Shown here: positions 1 through 12,849 of the stretch, in pieces | Layout: each line of letters begins with the position of its first letter | How positions within the stretch are numbered: the stretch's first letter is position 1 | Origin: Otis tarda | Lineage: Eukaryota > Chordata > Aves > Otidiformes > Otididae | DNA length: 64,000 nt | Reading direction: 5' to 3' | NCBI GenBank assembly: GCA_026413225.1 | Contig: JAPMTP010000088.1 | Coordinates: forward strand, 145,860 to 209,859 | Position numbers and translations under genes: made by a program | Notes under the pieces: model-generated | What the model was told of the DNA's origin: nothing | The model's database searches: none | What the model saw: the letters and a program-made list of their open reading frames with translations, nothing else

Positions 1-1900
1 GCTTCCTCTGAAGCAAGCTTGCCCCTGCAGCAAAATGGCTGATGCCTCCCGGTAAACAGTTGGAATGCAGCTGTGAGTTGTCAGCTCCACCCCTAGTGAG
101 GCAGGTGACTGCCCACAAGCTGCCAGCAGCCAGCCGAGGCATAGGCACTGTAGCTGGTTGTTGGTGGCTCCAAAGAAAGTCTAAAAGAGCTTTTTTCGTT
201 GCCCATTTCACTTCAGATCCCCTGCCCAGTGCAGTTTTGCCTGCTCTGAAGCAAGTTTGTCCCTGCAGCAAAATGGAAGATGCCTCGTTGTAAGTACACA
301 TCTCCACCCCTGGTGAGTCAGGAGCCCGCCCACAAGCTGCCAGCAGCCAAAACAGGCACTGTAGCTGGCTGTTGGTGGCTCCAAACAAAGTCTAAAAGAG
401 CTTTTTTGGTTGCCTGTTTCACTTCAGTTCCCCTGCCCAGGGCAGTTTTGCCTGCTCTGAAGCTTGTCTCTGAAGCAAAATGGCTGATGCCTCCTGTTAA
501 GCAGCTGGAATGCAGCTGTGAGTTGTCAGCTCCACCCCTGGTGAGTCAGGAGCCCGCCCACAAGCTGCCAGCAGCCAGCCCAGGCACAGGCACTGTAGGT
601 GGCTGTTGGTGGCTCCAAACAAGATCTAAAAGAGCATATTTGGTTGCCTAATCTTTTCAGATCCCCTGCCCAATGCAGTTTTGCCTGCTCTGAAGCTTGT
701 CTCTGCAGCAAAATGGCTGATACCTCGTGGAAAGTAGTTGGAATGCACCTGTGAGTTGTCAGCCCCACCCCTGGTTAGTCAGGAGCCCGCCCAGAAGCTG
801 CCTGCAGCCAGCCCAGGCACAGGCACTGTAGCTGGCTGTTGGTGGCTCCAAACAAAGTCTGAAAGAGCTTTTTTGGTTGCCCATTTCACTTCAGGTCCCC
901 TGCCCAGTGCAGTTTTGCCTGCTCTGAAACTTGTCTCTGCAGCAAAATGGCTGATGCCTCCTGTTAAGCAGTTGTAATGCAGCTGTGAGTTTTCAGCTGC
1001 AACCCTGGTGAGTCAGGAGCCTGCCCACAAGCTGCCAGCAGCCAGCCCAGGCACAGGCACTGTAGCTGGCTGTTGGTGGCTCCAAACAAAGTCTGAAAGA
1101 GCTTTGTGGTTGCCCATTTCACTTCAGATCCCCTGCCCAGTGCAGTTCTGCATGCTGTGAATCAAGTTTGTCCCTGCAGCAAAATGGATGACGCCTCGTG
1201 GTAAGCAGTTGCAATGCAGGTTTGAGTTTTCAGCTGCAACCCTGGTGAGTCAGGAGCCCGCCCACAAGCTGCCAGCAGCCAGCAGAGGCACTGTAGCTGG
1301 CTGTTGGTGGCTCCAAGCAAAGTCTAAAAGAGCTTTTTTGGTTGCCTATTTCACTTCAGATCCCCTGCCCAGTGCAGTTTTGCCTGCTCTGAAGCAAGAT
1401 TTTCCCTGTAGCAGAATGGATGATGCCTCGTGGTAAACAGTTGGAATGCAGCTGTGAGTTGTCAGCTCTGCCGCTAGTGAGTCAGGAGCCCTCACACAAG
1501 CTGCCAGCAGCCAAAACAGGCACTGTATCTGGCTCTTGGTGGCTCCAAAGTCTAAAAGAGCTCTTTTGGTTGCCCATTTCACTTCAGATCCCCTGCCCAG
1601 TGCAGTTTTGCCTGCTCTGAAGCTTGTTCCTGAAGCAAAATGGCTGATGCCTCCTGGTAAGCAGTTGGAATGCAGCTGTTAGTTGTCTGCTCCACCCCTG
1701 GTGAGTCAGGAGCCCGCCCACAAGCTGCCAGCAGCCAGCCCAGGCACAGGCACTGTAGCTGGCTGTTGGTGGCTCAAAACAAAGTCTAAAAGAGCTGTTT
1801 TGGTTGCCTATTTCACTTCAGATCCCCTGCCCAGTGCAGTTTTGCCTGCTCTGAAGCAAGCTTGCCACTGCAGCAAAATGGATGATGCCACGTGGTAAGC
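1..1900 (+). repeat. Segmental copy, 2.5-kb pair (copy 1)
   Basis: This block matches about 2516-4400. The offset is 2,515 bp over the first 0.65 kb and 2,496 bp from about 1.14 kb. The private variant gcatgctgtgaatcaag occurs at about 1.15 kb and 3.65 kb only, which anchors the pairing. In between the offset is 2,282 bp near 738/3020, so single monomers have been gained or lost since duplication. Confidence 0.75.
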
Positions 1901-2515
1901 AGTCAGCTCCACCCCTGGTGAGTCAGGAGCCCTCACACAAGCTGCCAGCAGCCAGCACAGTCACTGGCACCGTAGCTGGCTGTTGGTGGCTCCAAACAAA
2001 GTCTAAAAGAGCTTTTTTGGTTGCCTATTTCACTTCAGTTCCCCTGCCCAGAGCAGTTTTGCCTGCTCTGAAGCAATTTTGTCCGTGCAGCAAAATGGCT
2101 GACGCCTCGTGGAAAGCACTTGGAATGCAGCTGTGAGTTGTCACCTCCACCCCTAGTGAGGCAGGTGACTGCCCACAAGCTGCCAGCAGCCAGCCCAGGC
2201 ATAGGCACTGTAGCTGGTTGTTGGTGGCTCCAAACAAAGTGTAAAAGAGCTTTTTTCGTTGCCTATTTCACTTCAGATCCCCTGTCCAGTGCAGTTCTGC
2301 CTGCTCTGATGCAAGCTTGCCCCTGCAGAAAAATGGATGATGCCACGTAGTAAGCAGTCAGCTCCACCCCTGGTGAGTAAGGAGCCCTCAGACAAGCTGC
2401 CAGCAGCCAGCACAGTCACTGGCACCGTAGCTGGCTGTTGGTGGCTCCAAACAAAGTCTAAAAGAGCTTTTTTGGTTGCCTATTTCACTTCAGATCCCCT
2501 GCCCAGTGCAATTTT

Positions 2516-4400
2516 GCTTCCTCTGAAGCAAGCTTGCCCCTGCAGCAAAATGGCTGATACCTCCTGGTAAGTAGTTGGAATGCAGCTGTGAGTTGTCAGC
2601 TCCACCCCTAGTGAGGCAGGTGACTGCCCACAAGCTGCCAGCAGCCAGCCGAGGCATAGGCACTGTAGCTGGTTGTTGGTGGCTCCAAAGAAAGTCTAAA
2701 AGAGCTTTTTTCGTTGCCCATTTCACTTCAGATCCCCTGCCCAGTGCAGTTTTGCCTGCTCTGAAGCAAGTTTGTCCCTGCAGCAAAATGGAAGATGCCT
2801 CGTTGTAAGTACACATCTCCACCCCTGGTGAGTCAGGAGCCCGCCCACAAGCTGCCAGCAGCCAAAACAGGCACTGTAGCTGGCTGTTGGTGGCTCCAAA
2901 CAAAGTCTAAAAGAGCTTTTTTGGTTGCCTGTTTCACTTCAGTTCCCCTGCCCAGGGCAGTTTTGCCTGCTCTGAAGCTTGTCTCTGAAGCAAAATGGCT
3001 GATACCTCGTGGAAAGTAGTTGGAATGCACCTGTGAGTTGTCAGCCCCACCCCTGGTGAGTCAGGAGCCCGCCCAGAAGCTGCCAGCAGCCAGCCCAGGC
3101 ACAGGCACTGTAGCTGGCTGTTGGTGGCTCCAAACAAAGTCTAAAAGAGCTTTTTTGGTTGCCTATTTCACTTCAGATCCCCTGCCCAGAGCAGTTTTGC
3201 CTGCTCTGAAGCAATTTTTCCGTGCAGCAAAATGGCTGACGCCTCGTGGAAAGCACTTGAAATGCAGCTGTGAGTTGTCAGCTCTGCCGGTAGTGAGTCC
3301 GGACCCCGCCCACAAGCTGCTAGCAGCCAAAACAGGCACTGTAGCTGGCTGTTGGTGGCTCCAAAGAAAGTCTAAAAGAGCCTTTTTGGTTGCCTGTTTC
3401 ACTTCAGATCCCCTGCCCAGTGCAGTTCTGCCTGCTCTGAAGCAAGTTTGTCCCTGCAGCAAAATGGAAGATGTCTCGTTGTAAGTAGTCATCTCCGCCC
3501 CTGGTGAGTCAGGAGCCCGCCCACAAGCTGCCAGCAGCCAGCCCAGGCACAGGCACTGTAGCTGGCTGTTGGTGGCTCCAAACAAAGTCTGAAAGAGCTT
3601 TGTGGTTGTCCATTTCACTTCAGATCCCCTGCCCAGTGCAGTTCTGCATGCTGTGAATCAAGTTTGTCCCTGCAGCAAAATGGATGACGCCTCGTGGTAA
3701 GCAGTTGTAATGCAGCTATGAGTTTTCAGCTGCAACCCTGGTGAGTCAGGAGCCCGCCCACAAGCTGCCAGCAGCCAGCAGAGGCACTGTAGCTGGCTGT
3801 TGGTGGCTCCAAGCAAAGTCTAAAAGAGCTTTTTTGTTTGCCTATTTCTTTTAAGATCCCCTGCCCAGTGCAGTTTAGCCTGCTCTGAAGCAAGATTTTC
3901 CCTGTAGCAGAATGGATGATGCCTTGTCGTAAACAGTTGGAATGCAGCTGTGAGTTGTCAGCTCTGCCGCTAGTGAGTCAGGAGCCCTCACACAAGCTGC
4001 CAGCAGCCAAAACAGGCACTGTATCTGGCTCTTGGTGGCTCCAAAGTCTAAAAGAGCTCTTTTGGTTGCACATTTCACTTCAGATCCCCTGCCCAGTGCA
4101 GTTTTGCCTGCTCTGAAGCTTGTTCCTGAAGCAAAATGGCTGATGCCTCCTGGTAAGCAGTTGGAATGCAGCTGTTAGTTGTCTGCTCCACCCCTGGTGA
4201 GTCAGGAGCCCGCCCACAAGCTGCCAGCAGCCAGCCCAGGCACAGGCACCGTAGCTGACTGTTGGTGGCTCCAAACAAAGTCTGAAAGAGTTTTTTTGGT
4301 TGCCTATTTCACTTCAGATCCCCTGCCCAGTGCAATTTTGCTTGCTCTGAAGCAAGCTTGCCCCTGCAGTAAAATGGATGATGCCACGTGGTAAGCAATC
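2516..4400 (+). repeat. Segmental copy, 2.5-kb pair (copy 2)
   Basis: Partner of 1-1900; about 11 monomers separate equivalent positions. It shares the atggaagatgcctcgttg junction and the gaatcaag variant with its partner. Confidence 0.75.
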
Positions 4401-6000
4401 AGCTCCACTCCTGGTGAGTCAGGAGCCTGCCCACAAGCTCCCAGCAGCCAGCCCAGGCACAGGCACGGTAGCTGGCTGTTGGTGGCTCCAAACAAAGTCT
4501 AAAAGAGCTTTTTTGGTTGCCTGTTTCACTTCAGATCCCCTGCCCAGTGCAATTTTGTCTGCTCTGAAGCAAGCTTGCCCCTGCAGCAAAATGGATGATG
4601 CCACGTGGTAAGCAGTTGTAATGCAGCTGTGAGTTTTCAGCTCCAGCCCTGGTGAGTCAGGAGCGCGCCCACAACATGCCAGCAGCCAGCACAGTCACTG
4701 GCACCGTAGCTGGCTGTTGGTGGCTCCAAACAAAGTCTAAAAGAGCATATTTGGTTGCCTATTTCTTTTCAGATCCCCTGCCCAATGCAGTTTTGCCTTC
4801 TCTGAAGCTTGTCTCTGCAGCAAAATGGCTGATGCCTCCTGGAAAGCAGTTGGAATGCAGCTGTGAGTTGTCAGCTCCGCCCCTGGTGAGTCATTATCCC
4901 GCCCACAAGCTGCCAGCAGCCACCCCAGGCACAGGCACTGTAGCTGGCTGTTGGTGGCTCCAAACAAAGTCTAAAAGAGCTGTTTTGGTTGCCTATTTCA
5001 CTTCAGATCCCCTGCCCAGTGCAGTTTTGCCTGCTCTGAAGCAAGCTTGCCCCTGCAGCAAAATGGATGATGCCACGTGGTAAGCAGTCTGCTCCACCCC
5101 TGGTGAGTCAGGAGCCCTCACACAAGCTGCCAGCAGCCAAAACAGGCACTGTATCTGGCTCTTGGTGGCTCCAAAGTCTAAAAGTGCTCTTTTGGTTGCC
5201 CATTTCACTTCAGATCCCCTGCCCAGAGCAGTTTTGCCTGCTCTGAAGCTTGTCTCTGTAGCAAAATGGCTGATGCCTCGTGGTAAGCAGATGGAATGCA
5301 GCTGTGAGTTGTCTGCTCCACCCCTGGTGAGTCAGGAGCCCGCCCACAAGCTGCTAGCAGCCAGCCCAGGCACAGGCACTGTAGCTGGCTGTTGGTGGCT
5401 CCAAACAAAGTCTAAAAGAGCTTTTTTGGTTGCCTATTTCACTTCAGATCCCCTGCCCAGTGCAATTTTGCTTGCTCTGAAGCAAGCTTGCCCCTGCAGT
5501 AAAATGGATGATGCCACGTGGTAAACAGTTGGAATGCAGCTGTGAGTTGTCAGCTCCACTCCTGGTGAGTCAGGAGCCCGCCCACAAGCTGCCAGCAGCC
5601 AGCCCAGGCACAGGCACTGTAGCTGGCTGTTGGTGGCTCCAAACAAAGTCTAAAAGAGCTTTTTTGTTTGCCTATTTCTTTTCAGATCCCCTGCCCAATG
5701 CAGTTTTGCCTGCTCTGAAGCAAGATTGTCCCTGTAGCAGAATGGCTGATGCCTCCTGGTAAACAGTTGGAATGCAGCTGTGAGTTGTCAGCTCCACCCC
5801 TAGTGAGGCAGGTGACTGCCCACAAGCTGCCAGCAGCCAGCCCAGGCATAGGCACTGTAGCTGGTTGTTGGTGGCTTCAAACAAAGTCTAAAAGAGCTTT
5901 TTTCGTTGCCTATTTCACTTCAGATCCCCTGCCCAGTGCAGTTCTGCCTGCTCTGAAGCAAGCTTGCCCCTGCAGCAAAATGGCTGATGCCTCCTGGTAA
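4090..6000 (+). repeat. Segmental copy, 7.9-8.1-kb pair (copy 1)
   Basis: Matches 11955-14110. The offset is 7,864-7,865 bp at first, then 7,843 bp after a 21-bp module present here (4616-4636) but absent in the partner (junction 12479/12480), then 8,108 bp after one extra monomer in the partner. Both copies carry the rare gagtcattatcccgcc variant. Confidence 0.78.
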
Positions 6001-9000
6001 GCAGTTGGAATGCAGCTGTGAGTTGTCAGCCCCACACCTGGTGAGTCAGGAGCCCGCCCACAAGCTGCCAGCAGCCAAAACAGGCAAAGGCACTTTAGCT
6101 GGCTGTTGGTGGCTCCAAACAAAGTCTAAAAGAGCTTTCTTGGTTGTCTATTTCACTTCAGATCCCCTGCCCAGTGTAGTTTTGCCTGCTCTGAAGCAAG
6201 CTTGCCTCTGCAGCAAAATGGATGACACCTCGTGGTAAGCATTTGCAGTGGAGCTGTGAGTTTTCAGCTCCACCCCTGGTGAGTCAGGAGCCCGCCCACA
6301 AGCTGCTAGCAGCCAGCACAGGCACTGTAGCTGGCTGTTGGTGGCTCCAAACAAAGTCTAAAAGAGCTATTTTGGTTGCCTATTTCACTTCAGGTCCCCT
6401 GCCCAGTGCAGTTTTGCCTGCTCTGAAAGTCGTCTCTGCAGCAAAATGGCTGATGCCTCCTGGTAAGCAGTTGGAATGCAGTGTGAGTTGTCAGCTCCAC
6501 CCCTAGTGAGGCAGGTGACTGCCCACAAGCTGCCAGCAGCCAGCCCAGGCATAGGCACTGTAGCTGGCTGTTGGTGGCTCCAAACAAAGTCTAAAAGAGC
6601 TTTTTTGGTTGCCTATTTCACTTCAGATCCCCTGCCCAGAGCAGTTTTGCCTGCTCTGAAGCTTGCCCCTGAAGCAAAATGGCTGATGCCTCCTGGTAAG
6701 CAGTTGGAATGCAGCTGTGAGTTTTCAGCTCCACCCCTGGTGAGTCAGGAGCCCTCACACAAGCTGCCAGCAGCCAGCACAGTCACTGGCACCGTAGTTG
6801 GCTGTTGGTGGCTCCAAGCAAAGTCTAAAAGAGCTTTTTTGGTTGCCTGTTTCACTTCAGATCCCCTGCCCAGTGCAGTTTTGCCTGCTCTGAAGCAATT
6901 TTGTCCCTGCAGCAAAATGGAAGATGTCTCCTTGTAAGTAGTCATCTCCGCCCCTGGTGAGTCAGGAGCCCGCCCACAAGCTGCAGCAGCCAAAACAGGC
7001 ACTGTAACTGGCTGTTGGTGGCTCCAAACAAAGTCTAAAAGAGCTTTTTTGGTTGCCTATTTCACTTCAGATCCCCTGCCCAGTGCAGTTTTGCCTGCTC
7101 TGAAGCAATTTTGTCCGTGCAGCAAAATGGCTGACGCCTCGTGGTAAGCACATGGAATGCAGCTGTGAGTTGTCAGCTCTGCCGCTAGTGAGTCAGGAGC
7201 CCTCACACAAGCTGCCAGCAGCCAAAACAGGCACTGTAACTGGCTGTTGGTGGCTCCAAACAAAGTCTAAAAGAGCTATTTTGGTTGACCTTTTCACTTC
7301 AGATCCCCTGCCCAGTGCAGTTTTGCCTGCTCTGAAGCTTGTTCCTGAAGCAAAATGGCTGATGCCTCCTGGTAAGTAGTTGGAATGCAGCTTTGAGTTG
7401 TCTGCTCCACCCCTGGTGAGTCAGGAGCCCGCCCACAAGCTGCCAGCAGCCAGCCCAGGCACAGGCACCGTAGCTGGCTGTTGGTGGCTCCAAACAAAGT
7501 CTAAAAGAGCTTTTTTGGTTGCCTATTTCACTTCAGATCCCCTGCCCAGTGCAATTTTGCTTCCTCTGAAGCAAGCTTGCCCCTGCAGCAAAATGGATGA
7601 TGCCACGTGGTAAACAGTTGTAATGCGGCTATGAGTTGTCAGCTCCACCCCTGGTGAGGCAGGTGACTGCCCACAAGCTGCCAGCAGCCAGCCCAGGCAT
7701 AGGCACTGTAGCTGGTTGTTGGTGGCTCCAAAGAAAGTCTAAAAGAGCTTTTTTCGTTGCCTATTTCACTTCAGATCCCCTGCCCAGAGCAGTTTTGCCT
7801 GCTCTGAAGCTTGTCTCTGCAGCAAAATGGCTGATGCCTCCTGTTTAGCAGTTGGAATGCAGCTGTGAGTTGTCAGCTCCACCCCTGGTGAGTCAGGAGC
7901 CCGCCCACAAGCTGCCAGCAGCCAGCACAGGCACAGGCACTGTAGCTGGCTGTTGGTGGCTCCAAACAAAGTCTGAAAGAGATTTGTGGTTGCCTGTTTC
8001 ACTTCAGATCCCCTGCCCAGTGCAGTTTTGCCTGCTCTGAAGCAAGATTGTCCCTGTAGCAGAATGGCTGATGCCTCCTGGTAAACAGTTGGAATGCAGC
8101 TGTGAGTTGTCAGCTCCACCCCTAGTGAGGCAGGTGACTGCCCACAAGCTGCCAGCAGCCAGCCCGGGCATAGGCACTGTGGCTGGTTGTTGGTGGCTCC
8201 AAACAAAGTCTAAAAGAGCTTTTTTCGTTGCCTATTTCACTTCAGATCCCCTGCCCAGTGCAGTTCTGCCTGCTCTGATGCAAGCTTGCCCCTGCACAAA
8301 ATGGATGATGCCACGTAGTAAGCAGTCAGCTCCACCCCTGGGGAGTCAGGAGCCCTCACACAAGCTGCCAGCAGCCAGCCCAGGCACAGGCACTGTAGCT
8401 GGCTGTTGGTGGCTCCAAACAAAGTCTAAAAGAGCTTTTTTGGTTGCCTATTTCACTTCAGATCCCCTGCCCAGTGCAGTTTTGCATGCTCTGAAGCAAG
8501 CTTGCCCCTGCAGCAAAATGGCTGATGCCTCCTGGTAAGCAGTTGGAATGCAGCTGTGAGTTGTCTGCTCCACCCCTGGTGAGTCAGGAGCCCTCACACA
8601 AGCTGCCAGCAGCCAGCCCAGACACAGGCACTGTAGCTGGCTGTTGGTGGCTCCAAACAAATTCTAAAACAGCTTTTTTGTTTGCCTATTTCTTTTCAGA
8701 TCCCCTGCCCAGTGCAGTTCTGCCTGCTCTGAAGCAAGCTTTCCACTGCAGCAAAATGGATGATGCCACGTGGTAAGCAGTTGCAATGCAGCTGTGAGTT
8801 TTCAGCTGCAACCCTGGTGAGTCAGAAGCCCTCCCACAAGCTGCCAGCAGCCAGCACAGGCACTGTAGCTGGCTGTTGGTGGCTCCAAACAAAGTCTAAA
8901 AGAGCTTTCTTGGTTGCCTGTTTCACTTCAGATCCCCTGCCCAGTGCAGTTTTGCCTGCTCTGAAGCAAGATTGTCCCTGCAGCAGAATGGATGATGCCT

Positions 9001-10640
9001 CGTGGTAAACAGTTGGAATGCAGCTGTGAGTTGTCAACTCCACCCCTAGTGAGGCAGGTGAATGCCCACAAGCTGCCAGCAGCCAGCCGAGGCACAGGCA
9101 CTGTACCTGGTTGTTGGTGGCTCCAAACAAAGTCTAAAAGAGCTTTTTTCGTTGCCTATTTCACTTCAGATCCCCTGCCCAGTGCAGTTTTGCCTGCTCT
9201 GAAGCAATTTTGTCCGTGCAGCAAAATGGCTGACGCCTCGTGGAAAGCACATGGAATGCAGCTGTGAGTTGTCAGCTCTGCCGCTAGTGAGTCAGGAGCC
9301 CTCACACAAGCTGCCAGCAGCCAAAACAGGCACTGTAACTGGCTGTTGGTGGCTCCAAACAAAGTCTAAAAGAGCTATTTTGGTTGACCATTTCACTTCA
9401 GATCCCCTGCCCAGTGCAGTTTTGCCTGCTCTGAAGCTTGTTCCTGAAGCAAAATGGCTGATGCCTCCTGGTAAGTAGTTGGAATGCAGCTGTGAGTTGT
9501 CTGCTCCACCCCTGGTGAGTCAGGAGCCCGCCCAGAAGCTGCCAGCAGCCAGCCCAGGCACAGGCACCGTAGCTGACTGTTGGTGGCTCCAAACAAAGTC
9601 TAAAAGAGCTTTTTTGGTTGCCTATTTCACTTCAGATCCCCTGCCCAGTGCAATTTTGCTTCCTCTGAAGCAAGCTTGCCCCTGCAGCAAAATGGATGAT
9701 GCCACGTGGTAAACAGTTGGAATGCAGCTGTGAGTTGTCAGCTCCACAACTAGTGAGGCAGGTGAATGCCCACAAGCTGCCAGCAGCCAGCCCAGGCATA
9801 GGCACTGTAGCTGGTTGTTGGTGGCTCCAAAGAAAGTCTGAAAGAGCTTTTTTGGTTGCCTATTTCACTTCAGATCCCCTGCCCAGAGCAGTTTTGCCTG
9901 CTCTGAAGCTTGTCTCTGCAGCAAAATGGCTGATGCCTCCTGTTAAGCAGTTGGAATGCAGCTGTGAGTTGTCAGCTCCACCCCTGGTGAGTCAGGAGCC
10001 CGCCCACAAGCTGCCAGCAGCCAGCACAGGCACTGTAGCTGGCTGTTGGTGGCTCCAAACAAAGTCTGAAAGAGATTTGTGGTTGCCTGTTTCACTTCAG
10101 ATCCCCTGCCCAGTGCAGTTTTGCCTGCTCTGAAACTTGTCTCTGCAGCAAAATGGCTGATGCCTCGTGGTAAGCAGTTGGAATGCAGCTGTGAGTTGTC
10201 AGCTCCACCCCTGGTGAGTCAGGAGCCCGCCCACAAGCTGCCAGCAGCCAGCCCAGGCACAGGCACTGTAGCTGGCTGTTGGTGGCTCCAAACAAAGTCT
10301 AAAAGAGCTTTTTTGTTTGCCTATTTCTTTTAAGATCCCCTGCCCAGTGCAGTTTTGCCTGCTCTGAAGCAAGATTTTCCCTGTAGCAGAATGGATGATG
10401 CCTTGTGGTAAACAGTTGGAATGCAGCTGTGAGTTTTCAGCTCTGCCGCTAGTGAGTCAGGAGCCCTCACACAAGCTGCCAGCAGCCAAAACAGGCACTG
10501 TATCTGGCTCTTGGTGGCTCCAAAGTCGAAAAGAGCTCTTTTGGTTGCCCATTTCACTTCAGATCCCCTGCCCAGTGCAGTTTTGCCTGCTCTGAAGCTT
10601 GTTCCTGAAGGAAAAATGGCTGATGCCTCCTGGTAAGCAG
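5445..10640 (+). repeat. Large segmental copy, 9.5-kb pair (copy A)
   Basis: About 22 monomers match 14959-20175 in order. The offset steps are 9,514, 9,969-9,970, 9,504, 9,525 and 9,529-9,530 bp. The steps correspond to two monomers missing here near 6.0 kb (455 bp), two extra monomers here at about 7.06-7.5 kb (466 bp), one 21-bp module and small T-run changes. Shared private variants, such as the 1-bp loss in ctgcacaaaatgg (8.29 and 17.79 kb), show common descent rather than chance similarity of monomers. The right edge is near 10.64 kb, where the variants stop matching. Confidence 0.82.
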
Positions 10641-12615
10641 TTGGAATGCAGCTGTGAGTTTTCAGCTCCACCCCTGGTGAGTCAGGAGCCCTCACACAAG
10701 CTGCCAGCAGCCAGCACAGTCACTGGCACCGTAGCTGGCTGTTGGTGACTCCAAGCAAAGTCTAAAAGAGCTTTTTTGGTTGCCTGTTTCACTTCAGATC
10801 CCCTGCCCAGTGCAGTTCTGCCTGCTCTGAAGCAAGTTTGTCCCTGCAGCAAAATGGAAGATGCCTCCTTGTAAGTAGTCATCTCCACCCCTGGTGAGTC
10901 AGGAGCCCGCCCACAAGCTGCAGCAGCCAAAACAGGCACTGTAGCTGGCTGTTGGTGGCTCCAAACAAAGTCTAAAAGAGCTTTTTGGTTGCCTATTTCA
11001 CTTCAGATCCCCTGCCCAGTGCAGTTTTGCCTGCTCTGAAGCAATTTTGTCCGTGCAGCAAAATGGCTGACGCCTCGTGGAAAGCACATGGAATGCAGCT
11101 GTGAGTTGTCAGCTCTGCCGCTAGTGAGTCAGGAGCCCTCACACAAGCTGCCAGCAGCCAAAACAGGCACTGTAGCTGGCTGTTGGTGGCTCCAAACAAA
11201 GTCTAAAAGAGCTTTTTTGGTTGCCTATTTCACTTCAGATCCCCTGCCCAGTGCAATTTTGCCTGCTCTGAAGCAAGCTTGCCCCTGCAGCAAAATGGAT
11301 GATGCCATGTGGTAAACAGTTGTAATGCAGCTGTGAGTTGTCAGCTCCACCCCTGGTGAGGCAGGTGACTGCCCACAAGCTGCCAGCAGCCAGCCCAGGC
11401 ATAGGCACTGTAGCTGGTTGTTGGTGGCTCCAAACAAAGTCTAAAAGAGCTTTTTTCGTTGCCTATTTCACTTCAGATCCCCTGCCCAGTGCAGTTTTGC
11501 CTGCTCTGAAGCTTGTCTCTGCAGCAAAATGGCTGATGCCTCCTGTTTAGCAGTTGGAATGCAGCTGTGAGTTGTCAGCTCCACCCCTGGTGAGTCAGGA
11601 GCCCGCCCACAAGCTGCCAGCAGCCAGCACAGGCATAGGCACTGTAGCTGGCTGTTGGTGGCTCCAAACAAAGTCTAAAAGAGCTTTTTTCGTTGCCTAT
11701 TTCACTTCAGATCCCCTGCCCAGTGCAGTTTTGCCTGCTCTGAAGCAAGATTGTCCCTGTAGCAGAATGGCTGATGCCTCCTGGTAAACAGTTGGAATGC
11801 AGCTGTGAGTTGTCAGCTCCACCCCTGGTGAGTCAGGTGACTGCCCACAAGCTGCCAGCAGCCAGCCCAGGCATAGGCACTGTAGCTGGCTGTTGGTGGC
11901 TCCAAACAAAGTCTAAAAGAGCTTTTTTGGTTGCCTATTTCACTTCAGATCCCCTGCCCAGTGCAGTTTTGCCTGCTCTGAAGCTTGTTCCTGAAGCAAA
12001 ATGGCTGATGCCTCCTGGTAAGCAGTTGGAATGCAGCTGTTAGTTGTCTGCTCCACCCCTGGTGAGTCAGGAGCCCGCCCACAAGCTGCCAGCAGCCAGC
12101 CCAGGCACAGGCACCGTAGCTGACTGTTGGTGGCTCCAAACAAAGTCTGAAAGAGCTTTTTGGTTGCCTATTTCACTTCAGATCCCCTGCCCAGTGCAGT
12201 TTTGCTTGCTCTGAAGCAAGCTTGCCCCTGCAGCAAAATGGATGATGCCACGTGGTAAGCAATCAGCTCCACCCCTGGTGAGTCAGGAGCCTGCCCACAA
12301 GCTGCCAGCAGCCAGCCCAGGCACAGGCACTGTAGCTGGCTGTTGGTGGCTTCAAACAAAGTCTAAAAGAGCTTTTTTGGTTGCCTGTTTCACTTCAGAT
12401 CCCCTGCCCAGTGCAATTTTGTCTGCTCTGAAGCAAGCTTGCCCCTGCAGCAAAATGGATGATGCCACGTGGTAAGCAGTCAGCTCCAGCCCTGGTGAGT
12501 CAGGAGCCCGCCCACAACATGCCAGCAGCCAGCACAGTCACTGGCAGCGTAGCTGGCTGTTGGTGGCTCCAAACAAAGTCTAAAAGAGCATATTTGGTTG
12601 CCTATTTCTTTTCAG

Positions 12616-12849
12616 ATCCCCTGCCCAATGCAGTTTTGCCTTCTCTGAAGCTTGTCTCTGCAGCAAAATGGCTGATGCCTCCTGGAAAGCAGTTGGAATG
12701 CAGCTGTGAGTTGTCAGCTCTGCCCCTGGTGAGTCATTATCCCGCCCACAAGCTGCCAGCAGCCAGCCCAGGCACAGGCACTGTAGCTGGCTGTTGGTGG
12801 CTCCAAACAAAGTCTAAAAGAGCTTTTTTGGTTGCCTATTTCACTTCAG
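12616..12849 (+). repeat. 234-bp monomer form (4-bp module absent)
   Basis: Here gaagcaagcttg is shortened to gaagcttg, a 4-bp loss that still leaves a HindIII site. 234 is divisible by three, so this form preserves frame into the next unit. Every unusually long open reading frame I inspected in detail (for example 4652-5083 and 12459-12926) runs through such a unit. The form is a recurring minority across the window. Confidence 0.88.
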
